Assembly: GCA_000309945.1 (NCBI GenBank)
Contig: CM001633.1
Location: forward strand, 2,940,199-3,004,198
Source: Leptolyngbyaceae cyanobacterium JSC-12
GTDB taxonomy: Bacteria > Cyanobacteriota > Cyanobacteriia > Leptolyngbyales > Leptolyngbyaceae
Direction: 5' to 3'
DNA length: 64,000 nucleotides
Shown: positions 8,024 to 16,456 of the stretch, piece by piece
Position numbering within the stretch: position 1 is the stretch's first letter
How the letters are laid out: every line of letters starts with the position of its first letter
Position numbers and translations under genes: made by a program
The notes under the pieces: model-generated
Databases searched by the model: none
Seen by the model: the letters and a program-made list of their open reading frames with translations, nothing else
What the model was told of the DNA's origin: nothing

Positions 8024-9190
8024 TTAGACACTGGAAAAAACTCGCTGAGGTTGAAGGCGTTCCAGGACTTGCTTAAGCACTATCGTTGTCCAGTCAATAT
8101 CTTCAAGAGTGGTATGCCGTCCGAGGGTAAGGCGAATACCAGACTTCGCCACGCGATCGCTATAGCCCATCGCTTTTAGTACAGGGCTAGGAGTGACTTT
8201 GCCACTGCGACAAGCCGCACCTGCACTGATGCCAATACCAGCTAGATTCATTTGACGTACCAGTGCTTTCCCGGTCAAAACTTCGCCATCCGCGTATTCT
8301 ACGCAAAAGCTAGCGTGATGCGGCAAGCGCTGCCAGCGATCGCCTGTGGGTCTAAGTCCAGGTACATCTGAAAGCTGAGCAAATAAGCGATCGCGGAGTT
8401 CCAGCAGGCGCTGAGTCTCAACCAAAATTTCCTGAGCTGCCAGTTCAGCCGCAACACCAAATCCAGCAATGGCAGGAAGCGCTTGAGTCCCAGAGCGTAA
8501 GCCTGATTCCTGTCCACCGCCACCCAGAAAAGGCATGAGTTCTACACCAGGACGCACATAGAGTGCCCCTGCTCCCTGTGGACCATAAAGTTTATGGCTG
8601 GAAAGGGACAGTAAATCCACTGGAAACTGCTGTACATCAATCGGTAAACGTCCAGCAACTTGAACGGCGTCAGTATGAAACAAAGCACCATGAGAATGAG
8701 CAATCGCAGACAGAGTAGGAATTGCCTGGAGTGTCCCTACTTCACTTTGTCCATAGATAATCGACACTAAAACCGTGTTGGATTGCAGGGCTGCCCGCAG
8801 GTCAACTGGATTAATTCGCCCTTGCTGATCGACCGGGAGCCGCGTAACTTGCCAACCTTGCTGTTCCAGAAACCGAGCAGGTTCACTCACGGCAGAATGC
8901 TCAATACTGGAAATAATCAGATGTTGCGGTTCTGAATATTGACGAGCTACACCAAACAGCGCAAGGTTATCAGCTTCTGTGCCACCCGATGTAAACACGA
9001 TCGCTTCTTCTGGTGCATTAATCAGCCGAGCAACTTGTACCCGTGCTCGTTCTAAAGCTGTTGCTGCCCGTTGTCCCCATTGATGCAGGCTAGAAGGATT
9101 GCCCCACTGGTCTGAGAAAATCTGCTGCATTGCAGCGATCGCCTCCGGTCGCAGGGGAGTTGTGGCGCTGTAATCCAGGTAAATCTGCAT
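8024..9190 (-). CDS. cysteine desulfurase (NifS/IscS-type, class I-like)
   Basis: The 388-residue PLP enzyme begins IYLDYSATTPLRPEA. It shows FTSGGTEADNLAL, the substrate/PLP His in SSIEHSAV, PLP-Asp in FHTDAVQVAGRLPID, Schiff-base Lys in LSSHKLYGPQGAGALY, and the sulfur-carrying Cys in SAGAACRSGK near residue 330. It removes sulfur from cysteine for Fe-S cluster or thiolation pathways. The usual NNE(I/V)G segment is replaced by GQSEVG, removing an Asn that contacts PLP in IscS. It converges with the cytochrome gene and is followed upstream, on the same strand, by rpaB. It is not in a nif or suf cluster, so a housekeeping role is likely. Confidence 0.9.
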   Translation of the reverse strand: MQIYLDYSATTPLRPEAIAAMQQIFSDQWGNPSSLHQWGQRAATALERARVQVARLINAPEEAIVFTSGGTEADNLALFGVARQYSEPQHLIISSIEHSAVSEPARFLEQQGWQVTRLPVDQQGRINPVDLRAALQSNTVLVSIIYGQSEVGTLQAIPTLSAIAHSHGALFHTDAVQVAGRLPIDVQQFPVDLLSLSSHKLYGPQGAGALYVRPGVELMPFLGGGGQESGLRSGTQALPAIAGFGVAAELAAQEILVETQRLLELRDRLFAQLSDVPGLRPTGDRWQRLPHHASFCVEYADGEVLTGKALVRQMNLAGIGISAGAACRSGKVTPSPVLKAMGYSDRVAKSGIRLTLGRHTTLEDIDWTTIVLKQVLERLQPQRVFSSV

Positions 9191-9221
9191 AAATTCGAAA
9201 CGAGCAACCTACTCTTCCAGC

Positions 9222-9968
9222 TTACGTCTTCTCGTTTTCTCCAGGTTCTACAATTCGTTGAAAAAGATAACCTGTTCCCCGTGCAGTTAGGATAAGTTCA
9301 GGATTACTAGGATCATCCTCTAACTTGGCACGCAGTCGGGAAATGTGAACATCGACCACGCGGGTATCCACATGGCGTTCTGGGGTGTAGCCCCACACTT
9401 CTTGCAAGATTTCAGAACGGGAGAAAGCTTCTCCAGAACGGCTCACCAGCAATTCCAGCAAACTGAACTCCATCCCAGTCAACCGGATCCGTTCATCCCC
9501 CTTATACACCTGACGCTTGTTCGTATCGATCCGAATTGTGTTGATTTGGATCACACCAGAACTGGGAATACCAGAAGTCCCAGTTTTTTCTACCCGTCGT
9601 AACACGGAGCGAATTCGGGCTTCCAGTTCTTTAGGGGAAAATGGTTTTACCACATAATCATCTGCACCTAGTTCCAAGCCAGTGATGCGATCAGCAACAT
9701 CCCCCAACGCCGTCAGCATGATAATGGGCACATCCGACTCTTTGCGTAGCTCCTGACAAACACCGTATCCATCAAGCTTAGGCATCATCACATCCAACAC
9801 AACCAGGTCAGGATCAGCATTGCGAAACGTTTCTAGGGCTTCTTCTCCGTCGGCTGCCGTGACGACATCGTAACCAATCATTGAAAGACGGGTTTCAAGA
9901 ATACGACGAATACTTGCTTCGTCATCAACTACTAGGATTTTTTCTTTGTGGTTTTCCAACTTTCCCAC
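9222..9968 (-). CDS. rpaB: OmpR-family response regulator RpaB (Ycf27)
   Basis: The 248-residue product has a receiver domain (residues 10-125) with acidic pocket VVDDE, phospho-acceptor Asp59 in LVVLDVMMPKLDGYG and Lys in VVKPFSPKEL. A winged-helix DNA-binding domain (about 145-240) includes EVWGYTPERHVDTRVVDVHISRLRAKLE. The linker and overall sequence match RpaB, the essential regulator of high-light and photosystem genes that binds HLR1 elements. It is divergent from radA across a 176-bp spacer. I found no clear pair of HLR1 half-sites in that spacer. The partner kinase (usually NblS) is not in the window. Confidence 0.95.
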   Translation of the reverse strand: MGKLENHKEKILVVDDEASIRRILETRLSMIGYDVVTAADGEEALETFRNADPDLVVLDVMMPKLDGYGVCQELRKESDVPIIMLTALGDVADRITGLELGADDYVVKPFSPKELEARIRSVLRRVEKTGTSGIPSSGVIQINTIRIDTNKRQVYKGDERIRLTGMEFSLLELLVSRSGEAFSRSEILQEVWGYTPERHVDTRVVDVHISRLRAKLEDDPSNPELILTARGTGYLFQRIVEPGENEKT

Positions 9969-10144
9969 TCTCCTTAAGCAGAATTTCTAATCATTAAATT
10001 TCGTACCCTATGATTAGAAATAGTACTCCATTGCTCAAGCTTCAGATCGCTAAAATTCTCCACAGGGGGACACTTCAGACTTTTTTAAGCTTTCTTTCAA
10101 CTGTTTCTATTTGTCTATAAATGTGATTTTTTTTCTAAATACAA

Positions 10145-11635
10145 ATGCCGAAATCGCGATCGCTCTTCGTTTGCAATCAATGTGGTGCCGAGTTCTCTCA
10201 ATATTTTGGGAAATGTTTGGCGTGTGAAGCCTGGAATTCCTTAGAGGAGCAAATTGTTTCTGCTGCAAATTCCAATGCAAAACAAGCTGTTGCCTCTATG
10301 GCAAGAACATCCAGCCGCGAACGTCGCAGGTCAGAAACAATTGCTCAACCCCGCGCCTCCCTTACCCTGGCTCAAATCTCTGACCATCCTCAACAGCGCC
10401 TCCCCTCTGGCTACACTGAACTTGATCGTGTCCTGGGTGGCGGCATTGTTCCTGGATCTCTGGTACTGATTGGTGGCGATCCAGGGATTGGTAAATCTAC
10501 CTTACTGTTGCAAACTGCGAATCGGCTGGCACACCATTACCGGGTGCTATATGTCTGCGCTGAAGAATCGGGACAGCAAGTGAAATTGCGAGCAATGCGG
10601 TTAGGAGTAGGGAATCAGGATTCTTCCCCATCATCTCCCCCTTCTCCATCTTCCTCCAGTCTCCAGCCTCCAGCCCCTAGCCCCTCTTCCCTCTACCTGT
10701 TGCCCGAAATTGACCTGGACACCATTCTGACAGAACTGGAGTCGCTTCAGCCCCAGGTAGCAGTGATTGATAGTATTCAAGCGTTGTATTTCAGTGCACT
10801 AACTTCAGCTCCAGGATCGGTGGCGCAGGTGCGCGAGTGTACTTCGGTGTTGATGCAGTTGGCGAAACGGCAAAATATTTCGCTATTCATTGTGGGGCAT
10901 GTGACGAAGGAAGGAGCGATCGCAGGTCCGAAAGTGCTGGAACATCTGGTGGACACGGTGCTGTATTTTGAGGGTGATCGCTTTGCCAGTCATCGCCTGT
11001 TGCGGGCAGTGAAAAATCGCTTTGGCGCAACCCACGAAATTGGTGTGTTTGAAATGGCAGATCAGGGTTTGGATGAAGTGACCAATCCTTCTGAACTGTT
11101 TTTGGGAAATCGGGAAGAAGCTTCTCCAGGCAGTGCAACCATTGTGGCGTGTGAGGGAACTCGTCCAATTGTGGTGGAGTTGCAGGCATTAGTCAGTCCC
11201 ACGAGTTATAGTTCCCCCCGGCGATCAACGACTGGGATTGAATACAATCGCCTCTTGCAAATTTTGGCAGTGCTAGAAAAACGGGTGGGCATTCCTCTTT
11301 CTAAGCTGGATGCCTATGTTGCCTCATCCGGCGGCTTGAATGTCAATGAACCTGCGGCTGATTTGGGCGTGGCAGTAGCAGTCGTCGCTAGTTTCCGCGA
11401 TCGCGTCGTTGATCCACGCATGGTGATCATCGGCGAAGTCGGCTTAGGTGGACAGGTGCGTCCTGTATCTCAAATGGAATTGCGATTAAAAGAAGCCGCA
11501 AAATTAGGCTTCAAGCAAGCAATAATTCCCAAAGGTCAGACCTTTTCCAATGTGGGATTAGAGGTGATTCCCGTAGCGCGAGTAGTGGATGCGATCGCGA
11601 TCGCTCTTTCCGTCAAACACTCCTCTGACTCCTGA
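10145..11635 (+). CDS. radA: DNA repair protein RadA (Sms)
   Basis: The 496-residue product has a C4 zinc finger (C10, C13, C24, C27), a RecA-like ATPase with Walker A GGDPGIGKST near residue 112, the RadA-specific KNRFG motif near 296, and a C-terminal Lon-protease-like domain (ASSGGLNVNEPAADL, GEVGLGGQVR). RadA promotes branch migration during recombinational repair and transformation. Between RLGVG and LYLLPEIDLD (residues about 157-183) lies a Ser/Pro-rich insertion encoded partly by heptamer repeats. It sits on the protein surface side of a variable loop and keeps the frame, so the enzyme is probably functional. Confidence 0.95.
   Translation: MPKSRSLFVCNQCGAEFSQYFGKCLACEAWNSLEEQIVSAANSNAKQAVASMARTSSRERRRSETIAQPRASLTLAQISDHPQQRLPSGYTELDRVLGGGIVPGSLVLIGGDPGIGKSTLLLQTANRLAHHYRVLYVCAEESGQQVKLRAMRLGVGNQDSSPSSPPSPSSSSLQPPAPSPSSLYLLPEIDLDTILTELESLQPQVAVIDSIQALYFSALTSAPGSVAQVRECTSVLMQLAKRQNISLFIVGHVTKEGAIAGPKVLEHLVDTVLYFEGDRFASHRLLRAVKNRFGATHEIGVFEMADQGLDEVTNPSELFLGNREEASPGSATIVACEGTRPIVVELQALVSPTSYSSPRRSTTGIEYNRLLQILAVLEKRVGIPLSKLDAYVASSGGLNVNEPAADLGVAVAVVASFRDRVVDPRMVIIGEVGLGGQVRPVSQMELRLKEAAKLGFKQAIIPKGQTFSNVGLEVIPVARVVDAIAIALSVKHSSDS
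10654..10688. repeat. heptamer tandem repeats inside radA (STRR-like)
   Basis: CTCCAGT, CTCCAGC and CTCCAGC, followed by the diverged units CCCTAGC and CCCTCTT, run in a strict 7-bp period within the coding sequence. The surrounding stretch is pyrimidine-rich on the + strand and encodes the Ser/Pro insertion. Confidence 0.75.
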
Positions 11636-11691
11636 CTTCTAACTTTCTCCCTAGAATAGGAATCATCAGCTTGTTGCTTCATCCCAGCCTT

Positions 11692-11889
11692 ATGCCAACT
11701 ACACTGAACACCGAGCCAACCCTATAAGATCTCGCTGACAAGTTGGATAAACTCACGGTTGAGAATGAAAAGTTCAACGATAAGCTTGACAATTACCAAA
11801 AAGCGACCCAACAGGTAATGCAGCTTGCTTTTAGCCTCATCTCTAGCGCAACAATTACCGTGATTATTACGTCTGTTTTGCATATATAG
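11692..11889 (+). pseudogene. small coiled-coil/membrane protein gene broken by a nonsense codon
   Basis: Translation from the ATG at 11692 gives MPTTLNTEPTL, then TAA at 11725-11727. It then continues in the same frame for 53 codons as a Leu/Lys/Glu-rich helix (DLADKLDKLTVENEKFNDKLDNYQ) followed by a hydrophobic span (VMQLAFSLISSATITVIITSVL). The join reads as one protein if TAA was CAA (Gln), a single C-to-T change. The pattern, a charged helix with one C-terminal membrane span, resembles short cyanobacterial proteins whose role is unknown. Alternatives are an internal re-start or a sequencing error. Confidence 0.6.
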
Positions 11890-11912
11890 CTGTTTATTGG
11901 AGCGCACCAACT

Positions 11913-12365
11913 GTGGGTTTAAGACTGAGAACCTTGTTACTAGCTACCTTCACGACACTAGCTTTTGCCTGCGATGCCAAAGCTCAATTCAACGGCAACC
12001 TGATCGTGGATGTGAATGGGCTAAAGGATAGGAACGGTCTGCTCTGCATTAAAATCTTCAATGGGAGTCAGGGCTTTCCCAATAGTAACGATCGCGCCCT
12101 CAAACGAGACTGCGTCAAGATCACTGAAGAACCAATGCGCTTTGTCTACAAAGGGTTAACAGCAGGAAATTATGCAGTAGCAGTATTCCACGATTCCAAC
12201 GGCGATCGCACCCTCAACCGCAACAGTGCTGGAATGCCTACAGAAGGCTATGGTTTCTCCAGGAATCCAGTTGTAAAAACTAGTGCCCCCAAATACGGGG
12301 AAGCTGTTTTCTTGTTAGCTGGCGCTAATACCAGAACCGTGATTCAGATGAAGTACGGCAATTAG
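11913..12365 (+). CDS. secreted DUF2141-type protein
   Basis: The 150-residue product has a signal peptide (RLRTLLLATFTTLAFACDAKA, cleavage likely after AKA). The mature beta-rich domain contains GLLCIKIFNGSQGFP, YKGLTAGNYAVAVFHDSNGDRTLNRNSAGMPTEGYGFS, which matches the DUF2141 family. Function is unknown, but the NSDGD-type turn suggests possible metal binding. A GTG start at 11913 with GGAG 10 bases upstream is chosen because it gives a complete signal peptide. It lies just downstream of the broken small gene, and its own promoter is not obvious. Confidence 0.8.
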   Translation: MGLRLRTLLLATFTTLAFACDAKAQFNGNLIVDVNGLKDRNGLLCIKIFNGSQGFPNSNDRALKRDCVKITEEPMRFVYKGLTAGNYAVAVFHDSNGDRTLNRNSAGMPTEGYGFSRNPVVKTSAPKYGEAVFLLAGANTRTVIQMKYGN

Positions 12366-12474
12366 ACGACCAGCAAGCGGCAGATTGTGATTGTGGCAGT
12401 TTCAACGATTTCAGTAAGTTTGCGTTGATTGCAATAATCTAAGGTGACTGGTTTAGGTGGAAGTCTCACGAGCA

Positions 12475-12837
12475 ATGCCAGAAGATACTGACCGCGATCG
12501 CGAAGAACGGCTCTCAATGGAGATTCTAGTAGACTGCTACGACGAGATTGAGCAGGCAATGGGATGGTACGATTACTTGCAAAATCGAGTGACATTTCCG
12601 TTCAAGGCGCATTGGTCTACAGGTTCCTCAACACGGGCTGTGGATGTGCTGCGTTTAGCACATGAAGACGATTGCACGAAAACGATGATGGTTGTTGAAA
12701 TTCGATATTGGGATGATCAGGTTTCAGATGAAATTATGGTGCCTCTGGCAGAGCTTCACCCGATTAATCCGGATCCTGACACCGCTGAGGCGATCGCAGA
12801 CTGGCACTACTGGATCAAGATAGGATATAAGCTTTAG
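12475..12837 (+). CDS. CcbP-type cyanobacterial calcium-binding protein
   Basis: The product is a small acidic protein of 120 residues with REERLSMEILVDCYDEIEQAMGWYDYLQNRVTFPFKA near the start. AHEDDC, a PLAELHPI segment and AIADWHYWIKIGYKL follow at the end. This arrangement matches CcbP, a calcium-binding protein described in Anabaena as a regulator of free calcium during heterocyst formation, and found also in non-heterocystous strains. Acidic residues are spread over the surface rather than in an EF-hand. A GTG at 12457 would add six residues; the ATG at 12475 is preferred. It shows no close operon partner. Confidence 0.75.
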   Translation: MPEDTDRDREERLSMEILVDCYDEIEQAMGWYDYLQNRVTFPFKAHWSTGSSTRAVDVLRLAHEDDCTKTMMVVEIRYWDDQVSDEIMVPLAELHPINPDPDTAEAIADWHYWIKIGYKL

Positions 12838-13016
12838 GAAGCTAGTATCCTGAAACGTGACTTGTCAAGTTCTTGTATAACTCAGTGGTTTCTTTTGCAG
12901 AGTCAATTTTCAGGTTGCTAAAATTAGGCAACTAGACCACGTCCAACTCGCAAACTGGAGGCTTCTCTGAGAAAAGACCCGGAAATTTGGGTATGGACAA
13001 GAAGGTTTAATTTTAA

Positions 13017-13044
13017 GAACGCGACACAAAGAACGCGACACACA
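13017..13044. repeat. 14-bp tandem duplication
   Basis: GAACGCGACACAAA is followed at once by GAACGCGACACACA. It lies about 50 bp before the next gene, in its probable promoter or leader region. Function is unknown. Confidence 0.7.
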
Positions 13045-13096
13045 GATGCCAACTGAATTTTCTCTTAATCATTCCTTATACGAGTAATTTTTAACT

Positions 13097-13654
13097 ATGC
13101 TCCATTCTTTAGTGTTGGGCGCACTTCCCGGCTTAGACACCCTGTTTTCGACTCAAGGCATCATGGTACTTTTGCTCGCGGCTTATGCAGGTGCCATGTG
13201 GATGTTTCTCACGAGTGCACCAAAGGTTTACACCATTATGGTGTCTGATATAGAACTGGCGAGACAGATCTATGAAGGAATGCTGGAACTACCTGCGGCA
13301 GATGTTCCTTTACATTATTACTACAATTATGAACAGTCACTGGGGACAACGATGGTTGATCCGCTCTACATTTCACCAGGAGTAGGGCGCACCACATTGG
13401 GAAGCACGGGAGCACCAGACGGATTATGGTATCAGTTGAAAAAAAACACCCAATTGCATGTAATTTCAGGAGCCAGTCTCGGTGAAAACAATCGCCAGCG
13501 TCACGTCTGCTTTGATCGCGACTGCCTGGAACAAGTGCTGCTGCGTGTGCAAATGCGCCGCCTCAAACACAAAATCCGCCAGGAAAAACCCTTAAACTTT
13601 CTAATCAAGGACTATGATGGCAACGTGATTGAAATGGCAGAGGTTTCAAACTAA
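13097..13654 (+). CDS. membrane-anchored glyoxalase/VOC-like protein of unknown function
   Basis: The 185-residue product has one N-terminal hydrophobic helix (IMVLLLAAYAGAMWMFLTSA, residues about 22-42). The soluble part begins YTIMVSDIELARQIYEGMLELPAADVP, which resembles the opening beta-alpha unit of glyoxalase/VOC folds. It continues with several aromatic residues (HYYYNYEQ), then HVCFDRDCLEQVLLRVQMRRLK and a final strand FLIKDYDGNVIEMAEV that also fits a VOC C-terminus. No full set of metal ligands can be assigned, so enzymatic activity is uncertain. Neighbours give no functional hint. Confidence 0.55.
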   Translation: MLHSLVLGALPGLDTLFSTQGIMVLLLAAYAGAMWMFLTSAPKVYTIMVSDIELARQIYEGMLELPAADVPLHYYYNYEQSLGTTMVDPLYISPGVGRTTLGSTGAPDGLWYQLKKNTQLHVISGASLGENNRQRHVCFDRDCLEQVLLRVQMRRLKHKIRQEKPLNFLIKDYDGNVIEMAEVSN

Positions 13655-14117
13655 TCACTAGTGCATTGCAGCACCTTCATTCGAGATTATGCATACTCAG
13701 GATATTTACCAAAGGTGAATAACCGATCGCAGATATGGCGGTTAGCGGTAGTGATGTCCGAAATACGGCACGGGTGCTTTAGATTAGTCGAACTACGGCG
13801 ATTGAACCATTAAAAAAAGCTCATTATTTGCAAGCTGCCAATCAAGCGCTTGGCAAAACTTGAACTGATTCAGACCATCGTTAGGCTCTGCCAGTGGGAA
13901 AATTTCACTGCACCTTATCGTTTTCTCTCAATCTGTCAACGCAAAATTTACAGGTAGAACTATTTTGTATGTGGCAAAGTCGATGGCAACAGGTGAGCTT
14001 GTGATTTCCTCCAACCCTGAATTCAAAGATCTGCCTGTGACAGGAAGACGCTCAGAATAAGCAAGGATTTGTTTCTCAGAATTCTGGGCAAACTGCTAGT
14101 TGAGTGCATCTACGAGG
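13655..14117. other. 463-bp intergenic stretch, no gene recognised
   Basis: Only short open frames without ribosome sites are present. One of about 30 codons near 13974-14060 looks protein-like but has no recognisable family. It may be decayed coding sequence, but nothing here can be called with confidence. Confidence 0.4.
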
Positions 14118-14825
14118 ATGATGATGGGGCGGCGTTGGCAAGCTTTTCTCTGGATTCTGGCAAGTTTTTTGCTCCCGTTTGCGATCGCTGGAGTGATCTA
14201 TGCGCTAGCTAAACCACCACAATCTCTCAGATTGTTCTCAAACCTGCGACATTCCGATGCTTCCAAGTTGACCTGTCAAACTATCATTGCCGACCCTAAC
14301 CCGCCGCTGAACGTGCGTTCTAGCCCAGTAGTCGCTCCTGACAACAAAATTGCCAGTTTGCCCAATGGCACCCCGTTAACCATTGTGGATGAAAACGAAG
14401 GCTGGTTACGCATCACCAGTCCACTCCAGGGATGGGTCTACAAGGAACTAACTGTTACCAGTTGCGTGCGTCTGGAGGACATCATTCAAGTTAAAACTCC
14501 AGCAACTCTACCAATTGAGGATCAAGGTACCCAACTGATGGCGATCGCAACGGAACAATACCAATCTGGAAATTTGGATGGGGCGATCGCTCTAGCTAAA
14601 ACCGTGCCGATTCAAAGCCGCGCTTATCAGTCTGCCCGACTTGCCATCTTGCAGTGGCAGCACGATTGGAGCCGAGCAGAATCTGACTACTATACAGCTC
14701 AAAAAGCCCTCAGAGAAGGTCGCTGGCAAGATGTGTTGAAACGAGTGAATAGCTATCCCAACATTCGCTTTTGGAAAGAAAAAATGACTCCGCTGGTACA
14801 AAGCGCAATCGAACAGCAGCGCTAA
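14118..14825 (+). CDS. membrane-anchored SH3b-domain protein
   Basis: The 235-residue product has one N-terminal membrane helix (AFLWILASFLLPFAIAGVIYAL), an SH3b domain (about residues 55-115: LNVRSSPVVAPDNKIASLPNGTPLTIVDENEGWLRITSPLQGWVYKEL) and a helical, TPR-like C-terminal part. Bacterial SH3b domains commonly bind cell-wall or periplasmic ligands, so a periplasmic envelope role is inferred. Three consecutive ATGs (14118, 14121, 14124) follow GAGG at 14114-14117; the third has the best spacing. The gene overlaps the 3' end of the convergent aminotransferase gene by 4 bp. Confidence 0.7.
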   Translation: MMMGRRWQAFLWILASFLLPFAIAGVIYALAKPPQSLRLFSNLRHSDASKLTCQTIIADPNPPLNVRSSPVVAPDNKIASLPNGTPLTIVDENEGWLRITSPLQGWVYKELTVTSCVRLEDIIQVKTPATLPIEDQGTQLMAIATEQYQSGNLDGAIALAKTVPIQSRAYQSARLAILQWQHDWSRAESDYYTAQKALREGRWQDVLKRVNSYPNIRFWKEKMTPLVQSAIEQQR

Positions 14826-15973
14826 GGTTTGCCTAACACCAGTTTTAACGCGTCTATTAACCGATCCACACTTTCCGGCTTACTGTTGTAGCCCATCAAA
14901 CCCACTCGCCAAACTTTTCCTGCTAGTTCACCTAAACCACCACCGATTTCAATATTGTGTTCTAGCAAGAGGGTGCGGGCGATCGCTTTGGCATCCACCC
15001 CATCAGGCACCCGCACCGTGGTCAGGGTTGGTAGGCGAAATTCGCGCTCAACATGCAGTGCCAAACCTATCTCTTCCAGGCGTTGCCACAAATACTCCAC
15101 ATTCCTTTGGTGACGTTGCCAGCAAGCGGCTAACCCTTCTTCCGCGACCAAACGCAGTGCTTCCCGCAAACCGTAGTAGAGATTGATTGGAGCTGTATGG
15201 TGATAGACGCGATCGCTGCCCCAATACTTACCCAACAACCTTGCATCCAGATACCAGTTTGCGACTTTCGTTTTACGATTTTGCAGTTTCTCGATTGCCC
15301 GCGGACTCATCGTAAACGGCGACGCACCTGGCGAACAGCCTAATCCCTTTTGACTACAGCTATACGCCAGGTCAACCCCCCACTCATCCAGAAAAATTGG
15401 CACACCGCCTAAACTGGTAACCATATCCACTAGCAACAAACAGCCAAATTCTCGGCATAACTCGCCCACTCCTTCTAATGGTTGATGGGCACCGGTGGAT
15501 GTTTCGGCATGGACTAACGCTAAAATGGCGGGACGATGGGTTTCCATAGCAGTACGTAGTTCTGTCAACGAGAACACATGTCCCCAGGGTTTGGTGATAG
15601 TTCGCACGTCTGCGCCATAGCGCTCTGCCATATCCACCAGACGATTGCCGAAATATCCCATCACGCCCACTAGAACCACATCACCTGGCTCCACTGAATT
15701 GGCAATGGTTGCTTCCATCGCGGCAGACCCTGTACCACTAATGGCGATCGTCATAGGATTATCCGTCTGCCAGATATAGCGCAGCAGCAATTGAATTTCA
15801 TCCATGATGCCCAAAAAGTCAGGATCCAAATGTCCCAAAGGGATTGTACTCATGGCTTGCAGCACAGTGGGATGAGCATTGGATGGTCCCGGTCCCAGCA
15901 GTAGACGCTCCGGTACGCGCAGCGGTGCCAGTCGCAGCCGATGGCGATCGCGAATGGAAATGGTTTCAGTCAT
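14822..15973 (-). CDS. alanine/serine-glyoxylate aminotransferase-type PLP enzyme
   Basis: The 383-residue class-V aminotransferase begins RLLLGPGPSNAHPTVLQAM, continues GTGSAAMEATIANS and HAETSTGAHQPLEG, has the PLP-contacting Asp in LLVDMVTSLGGVP, and Schiff-base Lys in CSQKGLGCSPG. Close relatives transfer amino groups to glyoxylate, a photorespiratory intermediate; some cyanobacterial members were once annotated as the small subunit of a soluble hydrogenase. The ATG at 15973 is chosen over an upstream GTG at 15982. It is a single gene that converges with the SH3b gene. Whether alanine or serine is the preferred donor cannot be told. Confidence 0.87.
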   Translation of the reverse strand: MTETISIRDRHRLRLAPLRVPERLLLGPGPSNAHPTVLQAMSTIPLGHLDPDFLGIMDEIQLLLRYIWQTDNPMTIAISGTGSAAMEATIANSVEPGDVVLVGVMGYFGNRLVDMAERYGADVRTITKPWGHVFSLTELRTAMETHRPAILALVHAETSTGAHQPLEGVGELCREFGCLLLVDMVTSLGGVPIFLDEWGVDLAYSCSQKGLGCSPGASPFTMSPRAIEKLQNRKTKVANWYLDARLLGKYWGSDRVYHHTAPINLYYGLREALRLVAEEGLAACWQRHQRNVEYLWQRLEEIGLALHVEREFRLPTLTTVRVPDGVDAKAIARTLLLEHNIEIGGGLGELAGKVWRVGLMGYNSKPESVDRLIDALKLVLGKP

Positions 15974-16197
15974 ACTTGGCACATTTTCAATAGAGAATAC
16001 TTTTGAGTCTAAGGCTTAGATGGGACGAATACTCTGCAATGTTTAACGCTGCTTAACAAAGTCTGACACCAACTTCATCGAAGCTTTAAGTTCATCCGGG
16101 TGGGTGACTGGGAGCAAGCCAACAGGAGGGCGTATAAACGGTCTTGCATCAGCGAAGCTAAGAGTGTTCGGATTCAACCTCTAGATAATCAGTCGCC

Positions 16198-16404
16198 ATG
16201 ATTGCGTACATCAGCCCTCTAAACACAATCACTATTGCTCAAGTTGTAAAGCGAATTCTGAAGTCCGGCAAAATTACCCGTGCCGATGAAACGTTTTTTC
16301 TGCGGGCAATGGTAGCAGAAGATCCTTTAACCACTGAAGAAATGCAGCAAGTTCATGATTTGTTCAATCGGTTGCGAATGGGCTTGTTGAAAGTAGTTGA
16401 TTGA
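16198..16404 (+). CDS. small conserved-type cyanobacterial protein, 68 residues
   Basis: The 68-residue, mostly helical product has SPLNTITIAQVVKRILKSGKITRADETFF at the start and TTEEMQQVHDLFNRLRMGLLKVVD at the end. The pattern (short N-terminal strand, Lys/Arg-rich helix, then xGxLxVVD terminus) recurs in small cyanobacterial proteins I have seen, but their function is not known to me. There is no signal peptide or membrane span. It is a lone gene between two minus-strand genes, about 50 bp from the end of the large regulator-like gene. Confidence 0.65.
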   Translation: MIAYISPLNTITIAQVVKRILKSGKITRADETFFLRAMVAEDPLTTEEMQQVHDLFNRLRMGLLKVVD

Positions 16405-16456
16405 GGGTTATCAGGCATTCCCCCATACCTCTCCCGCTTCTGCTTAGCCGATGACA

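Noticed and set aside
9969-10144. HLR1 (RpaB-binding) element in the rpaB-radA spacer
   Set aside because: No pair of TTACA-type half-sites with the right spacing could be found.
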